A DNA stretch of 64,000 nt from Lysobacterales bacterium (GTDB taxonomy: Bacteria > Pseudomonadota > Gammaproteobacteria > Xanthomonadales > SZUA-38). The position numbers were made by a program, and so were the translations under genes. Position 1 is the stretch's first letter. Each line of letters begins with the position of its first letter. Below the pieces are notes generated by a model. That model ran no database searches. It saw only the letters and a program-made list of their open reading frames with translations, and was not told the DNA's origin. Below, in pieces: positions 9,119 through 19,870 of this stretch. The stretch is from contig JANQOZ010000005.1 in assembly GCA_028285525.1 (NCBI GenBank), positions 1 through 64,000 of the forward strand, written 5' to 3'.

Positions 9119-11173
9119 CTATTTTGATTCACCTGCATCGGATATCTCGCGGAGCATCTGATCGATGGAGACCCAGTCCGGATGCTCCCGATCATAGGCT
9201 GCCTCGATGACCGCACGTGACGCGGTCAGCAGCGGCATGGCCTCAGCATATCGTTCTCGCGACACCAGAAAACGCGCAAATCGTATCGTTAGGGCCGCGG
9301 TTTCCGGGTGGCCCTCTCCGTAGTGGCGGCCGGCCATGGCCACCGAATCGGACAGCAGCGAGTACGCTTCCTCGAACTCGCCGCGTCTTTCGGCCAGCCG
9401 CCCCATGCTGGCCATAACGGAGGAAAGCTCCGGATGATCGCCACCCCAGTAACCCCGCAAGATGGGCAGCGCCTCGCGAAAGCGCGCGGCGGCGAGATCG
9501 AGCTGGTTGGCCGACGTCAGGACCGTGCCGAGATTGACCAGCGTCCGGGCCACTACGTGATGGTCATCGCCAAACGCGTTTCGACGAATTTCCAACGCTT
9601 CCTCCAGCAACGCCGCCGCCTGGTCGAATTCGCGGCGCTGGTAAAACGGCCCGCCCAGATTTTCCAGGGCGATCGCAATGACCGGGCTGTTCTCCGGTAG
9701 CAGCACCCTCAGCATCGCTACGTAGGACTCGTAGTAGTCCTGCGCACGATCGAAGTTTCCCCGCAGCAGTTCGATGATGCCGAGGTGATTGAGGCTTTCG
9801 GCGACAGCCGGATGCGGGCTGCTGCCGTAGATCGCTTTCTGAATCTCCAGTGCCCTTAAGTTCAACTCGCTCGCCTCGTCATTCCTTCCCAGGGAACGCA
9901 CCATTGTTGCCAGATAAAAAGCGGCCTTTGCGGTCGCTTCATGCTGCATGCCCAACGCGGCCTCGCGAATGGCCAGCGCCCGGCGCAACAGCGATTCCGC
10001 TTCTGCGAACCGACCTTGCTCACCGTACACCTCATAGAGCGTCACCAGACTGTCGGCGACTCTGGCGTCCACTGGCCCAAAGAGTGCTTCGCGCATGGCC
10101 AGCGCTCGAAGCGCATCAGCTTCCGCCGCTTCCAGGTCGTTCCGGTAGATTTGCACCCGAACCAGCGCATCCAGGCTGGCCGCAACCTCCGCGTGCGACT
10201 CGCCCAGCTCCGCGATGCGCAGCTCGAGGCTTTGCTGTAGCAGCGGCTCGGCCTGCCCGAAAGCGCCCAGGCTCATGTAGACGAGCCCGATGGTCGACAT
10301 AAGCCGAGCCCTGACCAGCGGCTGACCGGCAAACTCACGCTCGATTCGCTGAGCGCCGTCATCGAGCAGCTCACGGGCGGTGATTTCCCGGCCCATCGCC
10401 AAACTTGGGTCTGAAACCTCGAACATGTCAACGAGGAAGTTCACCACCTCCTCAGCTTCGGCCTGCGCCTGCTCGGCGCGGGCCGAAGCCGCCAGCGCAT
10501 CGTCCCTGGCGAGCGACGCCTGCTGCTCCTGCTCGCGCGCCGCTGCGCGCTGATTAAGCGCGTAGACCGTGAGGCTGGTCATGGCCACCAGGGCCACGAG
10601 CGACGCCGCGAGAATGGCGGTCAACCGCTGGTTTCGCCGGGCCGCCTCGCGGCGAACGATTTCGTCCAGCCGCACGCCCAGCAATCCCGCAATCAGCTTC
10701 TGGAGAGCGGGTCCCTTGCCATCTCCTTCGGGGCGAGCGTCTGCCGCGAGTGGCTCTGCCTCCTGGAGCTGTGCGGTAGGGTCTGAGTCGATTCGCTGAC
10801 GCGCGGCCTCGGGAAAACTGCGCGACGGATCATCGATCAGCAGGTAATGAATGCGATCGGCCCTGCCAAGACTCTTAAACAAGCGAACTTCTTCGTTGAC
10901 CCAGCGTGACGCCGCCGAGCTGGCAGAGCAGATCACAATCAGATTGTCTGACGCGGACAACGCCTCTCGAATCGTGGCTGACAGATCTTCAGCGGTGGAC
11001 AGCTCGTCGCGATCCCGAAAAATCGGCAGTAAACGGTTTGATTCGAGATCATGATCTCGAACGATCCGGCCGGGGACGCGATAGCTTTCCAGGCGTCTGT
11101 GGAGCCAGACAGCCCAGGGCTCGTCCTGGTGGGCATAGCTGATAAACGCGCGATAACTTGGCGCTGAAGCCAT
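9119..11173 (-). CDS. TIR-domain, single-pass membrane, TPR-repeat protein
   Basis: 684 residues. Residues about 5-150 form a TIR-like domain: YRAFISYAHQDEPWAVWLHRRLE is the first strand and box 1, and SRWVNEEVRLF (W91, E94/E95) is the later helix where TIR NADases keep a catalytic Glu. A transmembrane helix at about 185-206 (LTAILAASLVALVAMTSLTVYAL) is followed by a short coiled coil rich in Ala/Gln/Glu. Ten or so TPR units of the TPR_10/TPR_12 type (LVxVQIYRNDLEAAEADALRAL style) then run to the C-terminus. Topology places TIR and TPR on opposite sides of the membrane if there is a single pass. It lies 60 bp downstream of a GspE-like ATPase gene. NAD cleavage or signalling is inference. Confidence 0.85.
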   Translation of the reverse strand: MASAPSYRAFISYAHQDEPWAVWLHRRLESYRVPGRIVRDHDLESNRLLPIFRDRDELSTAEDLSATIREALSASDNLIVICSASSAASRWVNEEVRLFKSLGRADRIHYLLIDDPSRSFPEAARQRIDSDPTAQLQEAEPLAADARPEGDGKGPALQKLIAGLLGVRLDEIVRREAARRNQRLTAILAASLVALVAMTSLTVYALNQRAAAREQEQQASLARDDALAASARAEQAQAEAEEVVNFLVDMFEVSDPSLAMGREITARELLDDGAQRIEREFAGQPLVRARLMSTIGLVYMSLGAFGQAEPLLQQSLELRIAELGESHAEVAASLDALVRVQIYRNDLEAAEADALRALAMREALFGPVDARVADSLVTLYEVYGEQGRFAEAESLLRRALAIREAALGMQHEATAKAAFYLATMVRSLGRNDEASELNLRALEIQKAIYGSSPHPAVAESLNHLGIIELLRGNFDRAQDYYESYVAMLRVLLPENSPVIAIALENLGGPFYQRREFDQAAALLEEALEIRRNAFGDDHHVVARTLVNLGTVLTSANQLDLAAARFREALPILRGYWGGDHPELSSVMASMGRLAERRGEFEEAYSLLSDSVAMAGRHYGEGHPETAALTIRFARFLVSRERYAEAMPLLTASRAVIEAAYDREHPDWVSIDQMLREISDAGESK

Positions 11174-11233
11174 GTGCTTGGTCTTGTGTATTGCCGTTCC
11201 GAACCGAGGCTTGAGTGTATCCGATCGCCTGGC

Positions 11234-13078
11234 TCAGGTGTCCCCGGCTTCGCGCGTCACCGGCGCCTTGCCGGTCTCTGGAACGCTGGCGGGCCCACTC
11301 GCCTCGATACTTGGGGGAATAACGCGCAGGCACTCCGCGACTGTCGTTAAGCCCGCGGCCACCTTACGCGCGGCGGCGACCCGCAGCGGACGCATGCCTC
11401 GGCGCTGCGCCAGGCGGGTGATGGCCAGCTGGTTAAGCTCTGGCTGGATAACCGCTGACACCGCGTCGTCCACGGTGAGCATTTCGTAGATGGCCGTGCG
11501 GCCGCGAAAGCCCGTGTTGCGGCACTCCGTGCAGCCCACCGGCTCGTTGACGGTGGCCGGCCGATCCATTTTCCAGGGGCCGGTGAGGCTGCGCCAGGTC
11601 GCTTCGCTGATCTCCGCCGGTTGGCGACAATGCGGGCATAACGTCCGGACCAGCCGCTGAGCCACAATGCCACTTAGCGTGCCGCGCAGCAGATAGTGCG
11701 GCACGCCCAGGTCCATCAGGCGGATGATGGCTGACGGCGCGTCGTTGGTGTGCAGGGTCGAGATCACCAGGTGGCCGGTCAGCGAAGCCTGGATCGCCAT
11801 CTGCGCCGTCTCGAGATCGCGGATCTCGCCCACCATAATAATGTCCGGGTCCTGGCGCAGCAGCGTGCGCACGCCTTCGGCGAAGCCCACATCGATCGAC
11901 GCCTGCACCTGCATCTGGTTGAACTCCGGGCAGACCATCTCGATGGGATCTTCGACCGTACACACGTTGATGTCGGGGCGCGCCAGGTGGCGTAGCGTGG
12001 CGTACAGGGTGGTGGTTTTGCCCGAGCCCGTCGGGCCGGTGACCAGAACAATCCCGTGCGGGCGCTCGACCATGCGCCGCCACGTCAACGCCTCATGCTC
12101 GGTGAACCCCAGCTCGTCGAAGCTGCGCGTGGCCACCTCCGGATCGAAGATCCGCATCACACACTTTTCACCGAAAGCCGTCGGCATGGTGGACAGGCGC
12201 AGCTCGATTTCCTGGCCAGCGGGGCTGCGTGTCTTGATCCGACCATCCTGCGGCCGGCGCTTTTCCGCGAGATCCATGCGGCCGAGGATCTTGATCCGGG
12301 AGGTCACCGCCGACATCACCGGCGTGGGCATCTGGTAGACCTTGTGCAGATGACCGTCGATCCGGAAGCGCACGTTGCTTCGCTCCCGTCGGGGCTCGAG
12401 GTGAATATCGGAAGCGCGCTGTTCGAACGCGTACTGCAGCAGCCAGTCCACGATATACACCACGTGCTGATCGTCCGCCGACAGCTGGCCTGCCTGACCG
12501 AGCTCCAGCAGCTGCTCGAAGTTCAGCACCTTTTCGGAGTCGCTCCGCAGGCGCGAATCCTCCGCGCCCTGAACCGAGCGGGAAACGCTGTAAAACTCCA
12601 GCACGAAGCGGTTGATGTCGAGCGGGCTCGCGACGACCGAGCGTATGGTCTGGCGCACGATCTGCTTGAGGTCATCCTGCCAGGACAGATCGAACGGTTC
12701 GGAGGTGGCGATAATCAGCTCGTCTTCGCCAACCTCAACCGGGAGGATGCGATAGCGCTGCGCGTAAGACTGCGAGACGATCGAGGTGACGGTATCGACG
12801 TCCACCTCCATCGGGTCGATGTGATAGTGATCCATGGCGGCCCGCTCGGCGAGCCAGCCGGTCAGCGATTCGAGCGTCAGCGTGCGCTCTGGATGAGCCG
12901 CGTGCTGGAGCTTCTGATTCGCGACCACAACCAGCGGATGCAGGTGCACGCGGGCGCCGTCCCGGCCCGCCTGGCCCTTCAGCAGGTTGGCGTCTTCCTG
13001 CAGCAGCCAGCCGTCGCTGACCAATGCCGCCAGCACCTGCTCCAGGCTCAGCGGCTTTCCGCGCGCAAACTCGCTCAT
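11234..13078 (-). CDS. Orphan GspE/PilB-family secretion ATPase
   Basis: 614 residues. The N-terminal MshEN/T2SSE_N-like region (about 1-190) is followed by the hexameric ATPase core: ASDIHLEP, Walker A GPTGSGKTTTLYATL, Asp box VEDPIEM, Walker B and GEIRDLETAQ, and His box TLHTNDA. The tetracysteine zinc motif is intact (LCPHCRQ and VGCTECRNTGFRGR). A Pro/Thr-rich tail of about 30 residues closes it. Such ATPases power pseudopilus or pilus assembly. No pilin, PilC or other secretion gene is adjacent, so it is an orphan here. It is distinct from the gspE at 49753. The TIR-TPR gene follows on the same strand. Confidence 0.88.
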   Translation of the reverse strand: MSEFARGKPLSLEQVLAALVSDGWLLQEDANLLKGQAGRDGARVHLHPLVVVANQKLQHAAHPERTLTLESLTGWLAERAAMDHYHIDPMEVDVDTVTSIVSQSYAQRYRILPVEVGEDELIIATSEPFDLSWQDDLKQIVRQTIRSVVASPLDINRFVLEFYSVSRSVQGAEDSRLRSDSEKVLNFEQLLELGQAGQLSADDQHVVYIVDWLLQYAFEQRASDIHLEPRRERSNVRFRIDGHLHKVYQMPTPVMSAVTSRIKILGRMDLAEKRRPQDGRIKTRSPAGQEIELRLSTMPTAFGEKCVMRIFDPEVATRSFDELGFTEHEALTWRRMVERPHGIVLVTGPTGSGKTTTLYATLRHLARPDINVCTVEDPIEMVCPEFNQMQVQASIDVGFAEGVRTLLRQDPDIIMVGEIRDLETAQMAIQASLTGHLVISTLHTNDAPSAIIRLMDLGVPHYLLRGTLSGIVAQRLVRTLCPHCRQPAEISEATWRSLTGPWKMDRPATVNEPVGCTECRNTGFRGRTAIYEMLTVDDAVSAVIQPELNQLAITRLAQRRGMRPLRVAAARKVAAGLTTVAECLRVIPPSIEASGPASVPETGKAPVTREAGDT

Positions 13079-13221
13079 GGTTGTTTGTCTGCCCCGGTCG
13101 TCAAACCCGGCTCATGCTCCTTTTTCGTTGACCGAAGACGCCAGCGTCTGTTGTGACGATGTGTCCGGTTTGCCGAGTATAGCGGTTATACTGCGCGGCT
13201 AATTTTTGATGGTTTACGGAC

Positions 13222-14144
<923 letters not shown>

Positions 14145-14148
<4 letters not shown>

Positions 14149-16235
14149 GCGCTGCGGCTGACACCCTGCTCGTTGAATTCGGGTGCGAGGAGCTGCCGCC
14201 GAAATCGCTCGACCGGCTCGCCGACGCGTTTGCCGCCGGCGTCGCGGAAGAGCTGGCAGCGGTCGGCCTAACCGATCAGCAAACCGGCGAGCCGGAGGTC
14301 TTTTGCAGCCCGCGGCGGCTGGCGGTGAGGCTTGCCGGCGTTTTGGCCCGTCAGCCTGACCGGGACGAAGAGCGCCTGGGTCCGGCGGTGGCCGCGGCGT
14401 TTGACGAAAACGGTGAGCCCAAGCCGGCGGCGCTGGGGTTCGCCCGTTCGTGCGGTGTGGAGCTCGCGGAGCTGGAGCGGCTGGAGACCGACAAAGGCGT
14501 GCGGCTGGCACTTCGCCGCAGCGTGCCGGGCCAGCCGCTGCAGGCGCTGATCGCGGAGATCCTGGAGCGGGCGCTGAGCAAGCTGCCAATTCCCAAGCCG
14601 ATGCGGTGGGGCGCCAGCCCAGAACTGTTTGTCCGGCCGGTGCACTGGATCGTGGCCATGTTTGGGGCCGAGGGTCTGGCCGGCGAAATGTTCGATCAGC
14701 CGTTTGGCACCGCGTCGCGAGGACATCGTTTTCTGTCGCCGGGCCCGGTTCCCATCAGCCACCCCGACACCTATCCGGAAACGCTTAAGGCGGCCGGCGT
14801 ACTCGTCGACCGAGACGAAAGACGCGAGGAGATCCGCCGGCAGGTCACCGCGCAGGTTGAATCGCCCGATCAGGTGCAGCTCGATCCGGAGCTGCTCGAC
14901 GAGGTCAACAACCTGGTGGAATGGCCAAGCGCCCTGGGGGGCGCCTTTGACCCGGCGTTCCTGGCGGTGCCGGCCGAGGCGCTGGTGTCGAGCATGCAGT
15001 CGCATCTGCGCTTTTTTCCGGTGCGCGACGGTGACGGCGAGCTAACGCCGCGCTTTGTGGGCGTTGCGAACATCGAGAGCCAGGATCCGACCCAGGTGAG
15101 CCGCGGCTACGAGCGGGTGATCACGCCCCGGTTGGCCGACGCGCGGTTTTTCTGGGAGACCGACCTTAAAACGCCGCTCACGGAGCACCAGCAAACGCTC
15201 GCCGGCATGGTCTACCAGAAGAGCCTCGGAAGCCAATGGGACAAGGTGCAGCGGGTGAGCCGCCTGGCAGCGTCCTTAAGCGAAACCCTCGGCGTCAATC
15301 CGGCGGCGGCCGTGGCGGCGGCGGAGCTGGCCAAGACCGACCTCCTGACTCAAATGGTTGGCGAGTTCCCCGATCTGCAGGGAATCATGGGCCGCTACTA
15401 CGCCTCAGCGCAGGGTCACCCGCAGGACGTTTGTGACGCGATCGAGCAACACTATCTGCCCCGCTTTGCCGGCGACCACCTGCCCCCGGCAGGGCCCGGG
15501 CAGGTGCTGGCGCTGGCGGAACGCATCGACACGCTCTGCGGGATCTTCGCCGCGGGCCTGAAGCCCAGCGGCAACCGCGACCCGTTTGCCTTGCGCCGCA
15601 CCGCGCTGGGCCTGATTCGAATCATGATCGAGGGGGAGCTCGATCTCGAGCTGAGGCCCCTGATCGATCTGGGTCTCGCCGGTTTGACCGACCGGATCAG
15701 CGACGCCGCGGAGTCGGCCGACGAAGTCGAGCGCTTTATCATGGAGCGGCTGCGGGCCTACTACGCCGATCAGGGCATCAGCACCGACGTATTCGAGGCG
15801 GTTTGGGCGAGGAAACCCAGCCGGCCCCTCGACTTCCATCAGCGGGTCACGGCCCTTAATGCGTTTATGGAGGACGAGGCGGCTGCGGCGCTCGCGGCGG
15901 CCAACAAGCGGATCGGCAACCTGCTGCGCAAAGCGGAGCTGGAGGCCGTCCCCGCCGTCGATCCAGCGCGCTTCGAGGAGCAGGCGGAAACAGCGCTCTT
16001 CGAGGCTCTGGAAGGGGTATCGGTCAGCGCCCGTCACGCGGCGGAAGAGCGGCAGTACGATCGGGCGCTGGCTCAGCTCGCCACGCTGCGCCCCGCGGTG
16101 GACGCCTACTTCGACGCCGTGATGGTGATGGCGGAGGATCCGGCGCTGCGCGAGAACCGGCTGGCGACCCTGGCCAGGATCAAGGCCGGGTTCGACGATA
16201 TCGCTGATATTTCCCTGCTGCGACCAGCACCATGA
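14145..16235 (+). CDS. glyS: Glycyl-tRNA synthetase beta subunit
   Basis: 696 residues, the usual size for GlyS. The N-terminus [16 protein letters not shown] is diagnostic, as are [25 protein letters not shown] and [16 protein letters not shown]. The C-terminal DALR-like anticodon region includes [11 protein letters not shown]. It binds tRNA-Gly for the alpha subunit. The stop overlaps the start of the GmhB homologue by 4 bp. Confidence 0.97.
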
Positions 16236-16789
16236 AGCTGGTGGTCCTCGGTCGCGACGGCGTGATCAATTTGATCAACGAGGACGAGCCGGTACGCCGC
16301 GACAGCTGGAAAGCGGTGCCCGGAAGCATCGCCGCAATCACCCGACTGAACCAGGCGGGCTTTCGTGTCGTGGTCGCCACCAACCAGCAGGCGCTTTCGT
16401 CGGGCCAGCTTGGGGTGGAAGAACTGCACGACGTTCACGAGATGATGCTGCGAGAGGTGCAGGAGAGCGGCGGCTTTATCGAAGGCGTGTTTTTTGCGGC
16501 CAAGGGCAACCCCGACGGCCACGGCAAGCGTCAGCCGAAGGTGAACCTGCTGCGCCAGATCGAGCAGCGTTACCACGTTCCCTGTACCGCGATGACGATG
16601 GTCGGCGATTCTCGCGAAGACCTGGAGGCCGCCAAGGCCGTGGGCGCGCGGGCGCTGCTGGTGCAGACCGGCGACGGTGCCCACGCCCTGAGCGATCTCA
16701 ACCATTTCGACGGGGTGACAATCTTTCGCGATCTGGCGGCCGCGGCCGAGCAGCTCTGCCGCGAGGCCGCCGCGACGACTCATGGCTAA
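16232..16789 (+). CDS. GmhB-like HAD protein, predicted catalytically dead
   Basis: 185 residues, in the position and with the overall sequence of D-glycero-beta-D-manno-heptose-1,7-bisphosphate 7-phosphatase (GmhB). It lacks key residues. HAD motif I reads VVLGRDGVIN, so the nucleophilic Asp is Gly7 (codon GGT), while the acid/base Asp9 is kept. Motif II (VVATNQ) and motif IV (MVGDSREDLEAA) are kept. The zinc loop normally CPH...CxCRKPKPGM reads AAKGNPDGHGKRQPK (89-103), so all four Cys/His ligands and the motif III Lys are replaced. The reading frame is intact and overlaps both neighbours (glyS by 4 bp, plsC by 8 bp). It is probably a pseudophosphatase; a changed chemistry is possible. Confidence 0.85.
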   Translation: MKLVVLGRDGVINLINEDEPVRRDSWKAVPGSIAAITRLNQAGFRVVVATNQQALSSGQLGVEELHDVHEMMLREVQESGGFIEGVFFAAKGNPDGHGKRQPKVNLLRQIEQRYHVPCTAMTMVGDSREDLEAAKAVGARALLVQTGDGAHALSDLNHFDGVTIFRDLAAAAEQLCREAAATTHG

Positions 16790-17528
16790 GCTCAGGGCCG
16801 CGCTGTTCCTGCTGAATCTCGCGGTATCGCTCGTGGTCTTTGTGCCGGTGCTGCTGCTGACGGTGGTGCTGCCGGTGGACTACCGGTTTTACTTCGCCCG
16901 GCTGTGGATCCGATACACGCTGGGCAGCCTGAGCTTGATCGGCGGCATCCGGGTGGAGCTGCGCGGCCTCGAGCACATCAGCCGGGATCCGGTGATCTAT
17001 TTCATCAAGCACCAGTCCACGCTCGAGACCATCGTGCTGCAGGGACTGCTGCCGCCTTTTTCCTGGGTGCTCAAAAAGCAGGTTTTCTACATTCCGCTCT
17101 TCGGCTGGGGTTTGGCGATCCTTAAGCCCATCGCGATCGACCGCACGGCCGGTGCGAGCGCCGTCACTCAGGTTAAGCAGCAGGGTCTGGCGCGCCTGGG
17201 GGAAGGCCGCTCAATCAGCATTTTTCCCGAAGGGACCCGCAAGGTGCCCGGCTCACCGCCCAACTACAAGATCGGTGGCGGCGTGCTGGCGGAAGCGGCC
17301 GACGTGCCGATTGTGCCGGTGGCGGTCAACACGGGTCTTTTCTGGCCGCCGAAAAGTCTGTTGATCGATCGACGGGGCACGACGGTGATCGAGTTTGGCC
17401 CGCCGATGGACGTCAGCGGTCTGACCGCAGCGGAGATTACCGCGAAGGCTCAGGCGTGGATTGAACCGAATACCGACCGGTTGCTGGAAGAGGGCAGAGA
17501 TCAGCTGGGCCCAGCTAAGCCCAGGTGA
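16782..17528 (+). CDS. plsC: 1-acyl-sn-glycerol-3-phosphate acyltransferase family protein
   Basis: 248 residues. One or two N-terminal hydrophobic helices (LRAALFLLNLAVSLVVFVPVLLLTVVLP) precede a PlsC domain. The HX4D motif is KHQSTLET, so the acidic position is Glu rather than Asp as in the plant and proteobacterial subgroup, and FPEGTRKVPG is block III. It would acylate lysophosphatidic acid at the inner membrane. Last gene of the glyQS operon, overlapping the GmhB-like gene by 8 bp, and it ends 4 bp from the convergent rhlB stop. A second PlsC-like gene is at 60607. Confidence 0.88.
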   Translation: MAKLRAALFLLNLAVSLVVFVPVLLLTVVLPVDYRFYFARLWIRYTLGSLSLIGGIRVELRGLEHISRDPVIYFIKHQSTLETIVLQGLLPPFSWVLKKQVFYIPLFGWGLAILKPIAIDRTAGASAVTQVKQQGLARLGEGRSISIFPEGTRKVPGSPPNYKIGGGVLAEAADVPIVPVAVNTGLFWPPKSLLIDRRGTTVIEFGPPMDVSGLTAAEITAKAQAWIEPNTDRLLEEGRDQLGPAKPR

Positions 17529-17532
17529 AAAA

Positions 17533-18990
17533 TTAGGCCGAGCCTGCCTCGGGCGTAGCCTTGGGCTTACGACGCCGACGGCGTCGACGGCGGGGCTTGG
17601 GCGACTCGCCGGTCGCTCCGTCGGTTTTCGCGGCACTATCACCACTCCCACCATCACCCGACTTGCCCTCAGCGCTGGCCCGCGGGCCGCGCCCACCTGA
17701 CCCACCACGCCGACCGCCGCCGGAGCTCCCGCCGCGAGACCGGCCGCCGCCGCGCCCCGGGCGACCGCCGCGGCCATCACGCGGGCGGCGTGGCCGTGGC
17801 GCCGGCGGATTGAGTTCCACAAGCAGCTCAGGATCAACACTCTCTACGGGAATGGACGCCTCGATATAGGCTTCGATTTCCGGCAGCGAAAAGGCAAAGT
17901 CTTCGCAGGCAAAGCTGATCGCATCACCCTTGGAGCCCAGCCGGGCGGTCCGCCCGATACGGTGTACGTAGTCTTCGGCGTCGTGCGGCAGGTCGAAGTT
18001 GAACACGTGGCTGACTTCGGGAATATGCAGGCCCCGTGCGGCAACGTCCGTGGCCACCAAGATGCCGATCTCGCCGTCGTGGAACTTGGCCAGCAGCGTT
18101 TGCCGTTTGTTCTGACGCACGTCGCCCGACAGCACCTCGGAGACAAAACCGTTGGTTTTGAGAAACGCGTTGACCTTTTCCGTCGCCGCCTTGGTATTGC
18201 AGAACACCATGGTGCGGTAGGGCTCGATGCGCTTCAGCAGCCCGACCAGCAGCGGAATCTTTTCGCTGTTGGCGGGGAAGTAAACCTTCTGGGTCACGCG
18301 GTCCGCGGTGATCTGCTCCGCCTCGACGTCGACCCGCTCCGGGCTGTTCATATGCTCGTAGGCCAGCTCCGTTACGCGGTAAGACAGGGTCGCCGAGAAC
18401 AGCATGTTGAGTCGGTCTTCCGGCGCCGGCATGCGGCGCAGCAGGTAGCGGATGTCCTTGATAAAGCCCAGGTCAAACATGCGGTCCGCCTCATCGAGGA
18501 CAAGCACCTCGATATGGCGCAGGTTGAAGACCTTCTGCTTGAAGTAGTCGATGATGCGACCCGGCGTGCCGATCAGCACATCTACGCCATCAACGAGCGT
18601 TGCGCGCTGCTTTTCGTAGTCGATGCCGCCGTAGGCCAGCGCCAGCTTCAGCCCGGTATGGGCGCCGAGGACCTCCGCGTCTTTATGGATCTGAATCGCC
18701 AGCTCGCGAGTGGGCGCAAGGATAATGGCTCGCGGGTTGTTGGCTCGGCGTTCGGGGTCTTGAGGCTCGGTGGTCAGCAGGCGCTGAAAAGCGGCTACTA
18801 GAAAGGCGCCGGTCTTACCGGTTCCGGTCTGGCCCTGGCCGGCCACATCTTTTCCCTCCAAAGCCAGGGGCAGGCTCTGCGCCTGAATCGGGGTGCACAT
18901 CTCGAAACCCGCATCGTGCAGGCCGGCGCTGATCTCGGGAACGAGATCAAATTCATCGTAGCGAACGTCGGAAAAAGTGGGTTTTGACAT
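17533..18990 (-). CDS. rhlB: DEAD-box ATP-dependent RNA helicase RhlB
   Basis: I chose the ATG at 18990 because [16 protein letters not shown] aligns with the RhlB N-terminus; the open frame extends 47 codons further upstream without homology. 485 residues. Motifs are Q-motif [13 protein letters not shown], Walker A AQTGTGKT-type [24 protein letters not shown] (DEAD), SATLS (SAT) and [10 protein letters not shown] (motif VI). RhlB unwinds RNA for the RNase E degradosome. The C-terminus after residue about 395 is Arg/Gly/Ser-rich and ends in a run of arginines, longer than in E. coli RhlB. It is divergent from trxA, as in many gammaproteobacteria. Confidence 0.92.
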   Translation of the reverse strand: MSKPTFSDVRYDEFDLVPEISAGLHDAGFEMCTPIQAQSLPLALEGKDVAGQGQTGTGKTGAFLVAAFQRLLTTEPQDPERRANNPRAIILAPTRELAIQIHKDAEVLGAHTGLKLALAYGGIDYEKQRATLVDGVDVLIGTPGRIIDYFKQKVFNLRHIEVLVLDEADRMFDLGFIKDIRYLLRRMPAPEDRLNMLFSATLSYRVTELAYEHMNSPERVDVEAEQITADRVTQKVYFPANSEKIPLLVGLLKRIEPYRTMVFCNTKAATEKVNAFLKTNGFVSEVLSGDVRQNKRQTLLAKFHDGEIGILVATDVAARGLHIPEVSHVFNFDLPHDAEDYVHRIGRTARLGSKGDAISFACEDFAFSLPEIEAYIEASIPVESVDPELLVELNPPAPRPRRPRDGRGGRPGRGGGRSRGGSSGGGRRGGSGGRGPRASAEGKSGDGGSGDSAAKTDGATGESPKPRRRRRRRRKPKATPEAGSA

Positions 18991-19190
18991 GTTGCGGGAA
19001 GACCAGCGTTGATGGCTTGATTTGCTTTTCTGCTTCAGCTCCAATGCCTGAAGGCCAGCAAAACGACAGAGCCGGGAGGGCGGCAGACGCCGCGAAGCCC
19101 TGCAGTTTAGCGGATATGGTTGAATCCGCAAGCAAAAACCCCAACCTACTGACAGCGGCTAAAGCGCCGGCGAAAGACGAGGAGATAGAA

Positions 19191-19520
19191 GTGAGCGAGC
19201 GAATTATTCACACCAGCGACGAAGAGTTTGAGGCCCAGGTCCTGAAAGCGGACGGCCCGGTGCTGGTGGATTTCTGGGCCGAATGGTGCGGCCCGTGCAA
19301 AATGATTGCGCCGGTGCTCGACCAGGTGGCCGAGGAATACGGCGATAAGATCACGGTGGCCAAGATGGACGTCGACACCAACAAGCAGACGGCCATGAAG
19401 TTCAACGTCCGGAGCATCCCCACGCTGATGATCTTCAAGGACGGCGAGCTGCACGACACCAAGCTGGGCGCCATGAGCAAAGGCCAGCTGACGGAATTTA
19501 TTGACGGCGCCATCGCCTGA
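19191..19520 (+). CDS. trxA: Thioredoxin
   Basis: I chose the GTG at 19191, preceded by the ribosome-binding site gaggag, because it yields exactly 109 residues beginning [13 protein letters not shown], the length of E. coli TrxA. The longer open frame from 18984 has no family similarity upstream. The active site is WCGPCK, the cis-Pro is in SIPTLMIF, and FWAEWCGPC is canonical. It is the general cytoplasmic disulfide reductant. Divergent from rhlB and upstream of rho, the classic trxA-rho neighbourhood. Confidence 0.96.
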   Translation: MSERIIHTSDEEFEAQVLKADGPVLVDFWAEWCGPCKMIAPVLDQVAEEYGDKITVAKMDVDTNKQTAMKFNVRSIPTLMIFKDGELHDTKLGAMSKGQLTEFIDGAIA

Positions 19521-19531
19521 AGAAATCCCTG

Positions 19532-19555
19532 AGCCCGGAGGTAAAACTCCGGGCT
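19532..19555 (+). terminator. Stem-loop after trxA
   Basis: Perfect 9-base stem agcccggag/ctccgggct with loop gtaaaa, starting 11 bases after the trxA stop. The T-tract is weak (ttatgg), so termination efficiency is uncertain. Confidence 0.65.
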
Positions 19556-19870
19556 TATGGCCGCCGGTGAGACGCCGGTCAGGCCAACCTCCCCGGGGCG
19601 ATCCACCCCAGCTCCAAAGTGTCGAAGGCCCCGCCAGCACTGGGTTCTCGCGGCCTTCGGGCGTGCTTTACCCCCGCCGGGGTTCATGCTACTTTAAGGC
19701 CTGACGCAGCAGGCACCCCCTGCCGCTGCGCTTCCAACCCAGATTGATACTCAAGTTAATACTTAACATCTTCGGGCCGCACCCGACGTAATCCTTAACG
19801 ATATTTGCCCCTGGCCGGGCATCAGCATCAACGCGCGGGACTTTGGGTCCCTAGAAAGGCAATCCGCCCT
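19556..19870 (+). promoter_or_regulatory. rho upstream region and leader
   Basis: Just over 300 bases without a recognisable gene. The first part is GC-rich; 19741-19772 is AT-rich and contains ttgata and taatacttaa, plausible promoter elements that I could not place with certainty. Near the gene a small hairpin (gggac/gtccc, 19837-19851) and an aaagg ribosome-binding site precede the ATG at 19871. Long leaders are common upstream of rho, which is autoregulated in E. coli. That function here is inference. Confidence 0.4.

Noticed and set aside
12056-13156. Open frame of 366 codons on the plus strand
   Set aside because: Antisense to the orphan GspE/PilB ATPase whose motifs are unmistakable.
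18984-19190. Long N-terminal extension of thioredoxin
   Set aside because: The GTG at 19191 with a good ribosome-binding site gives the exact TrxA length.
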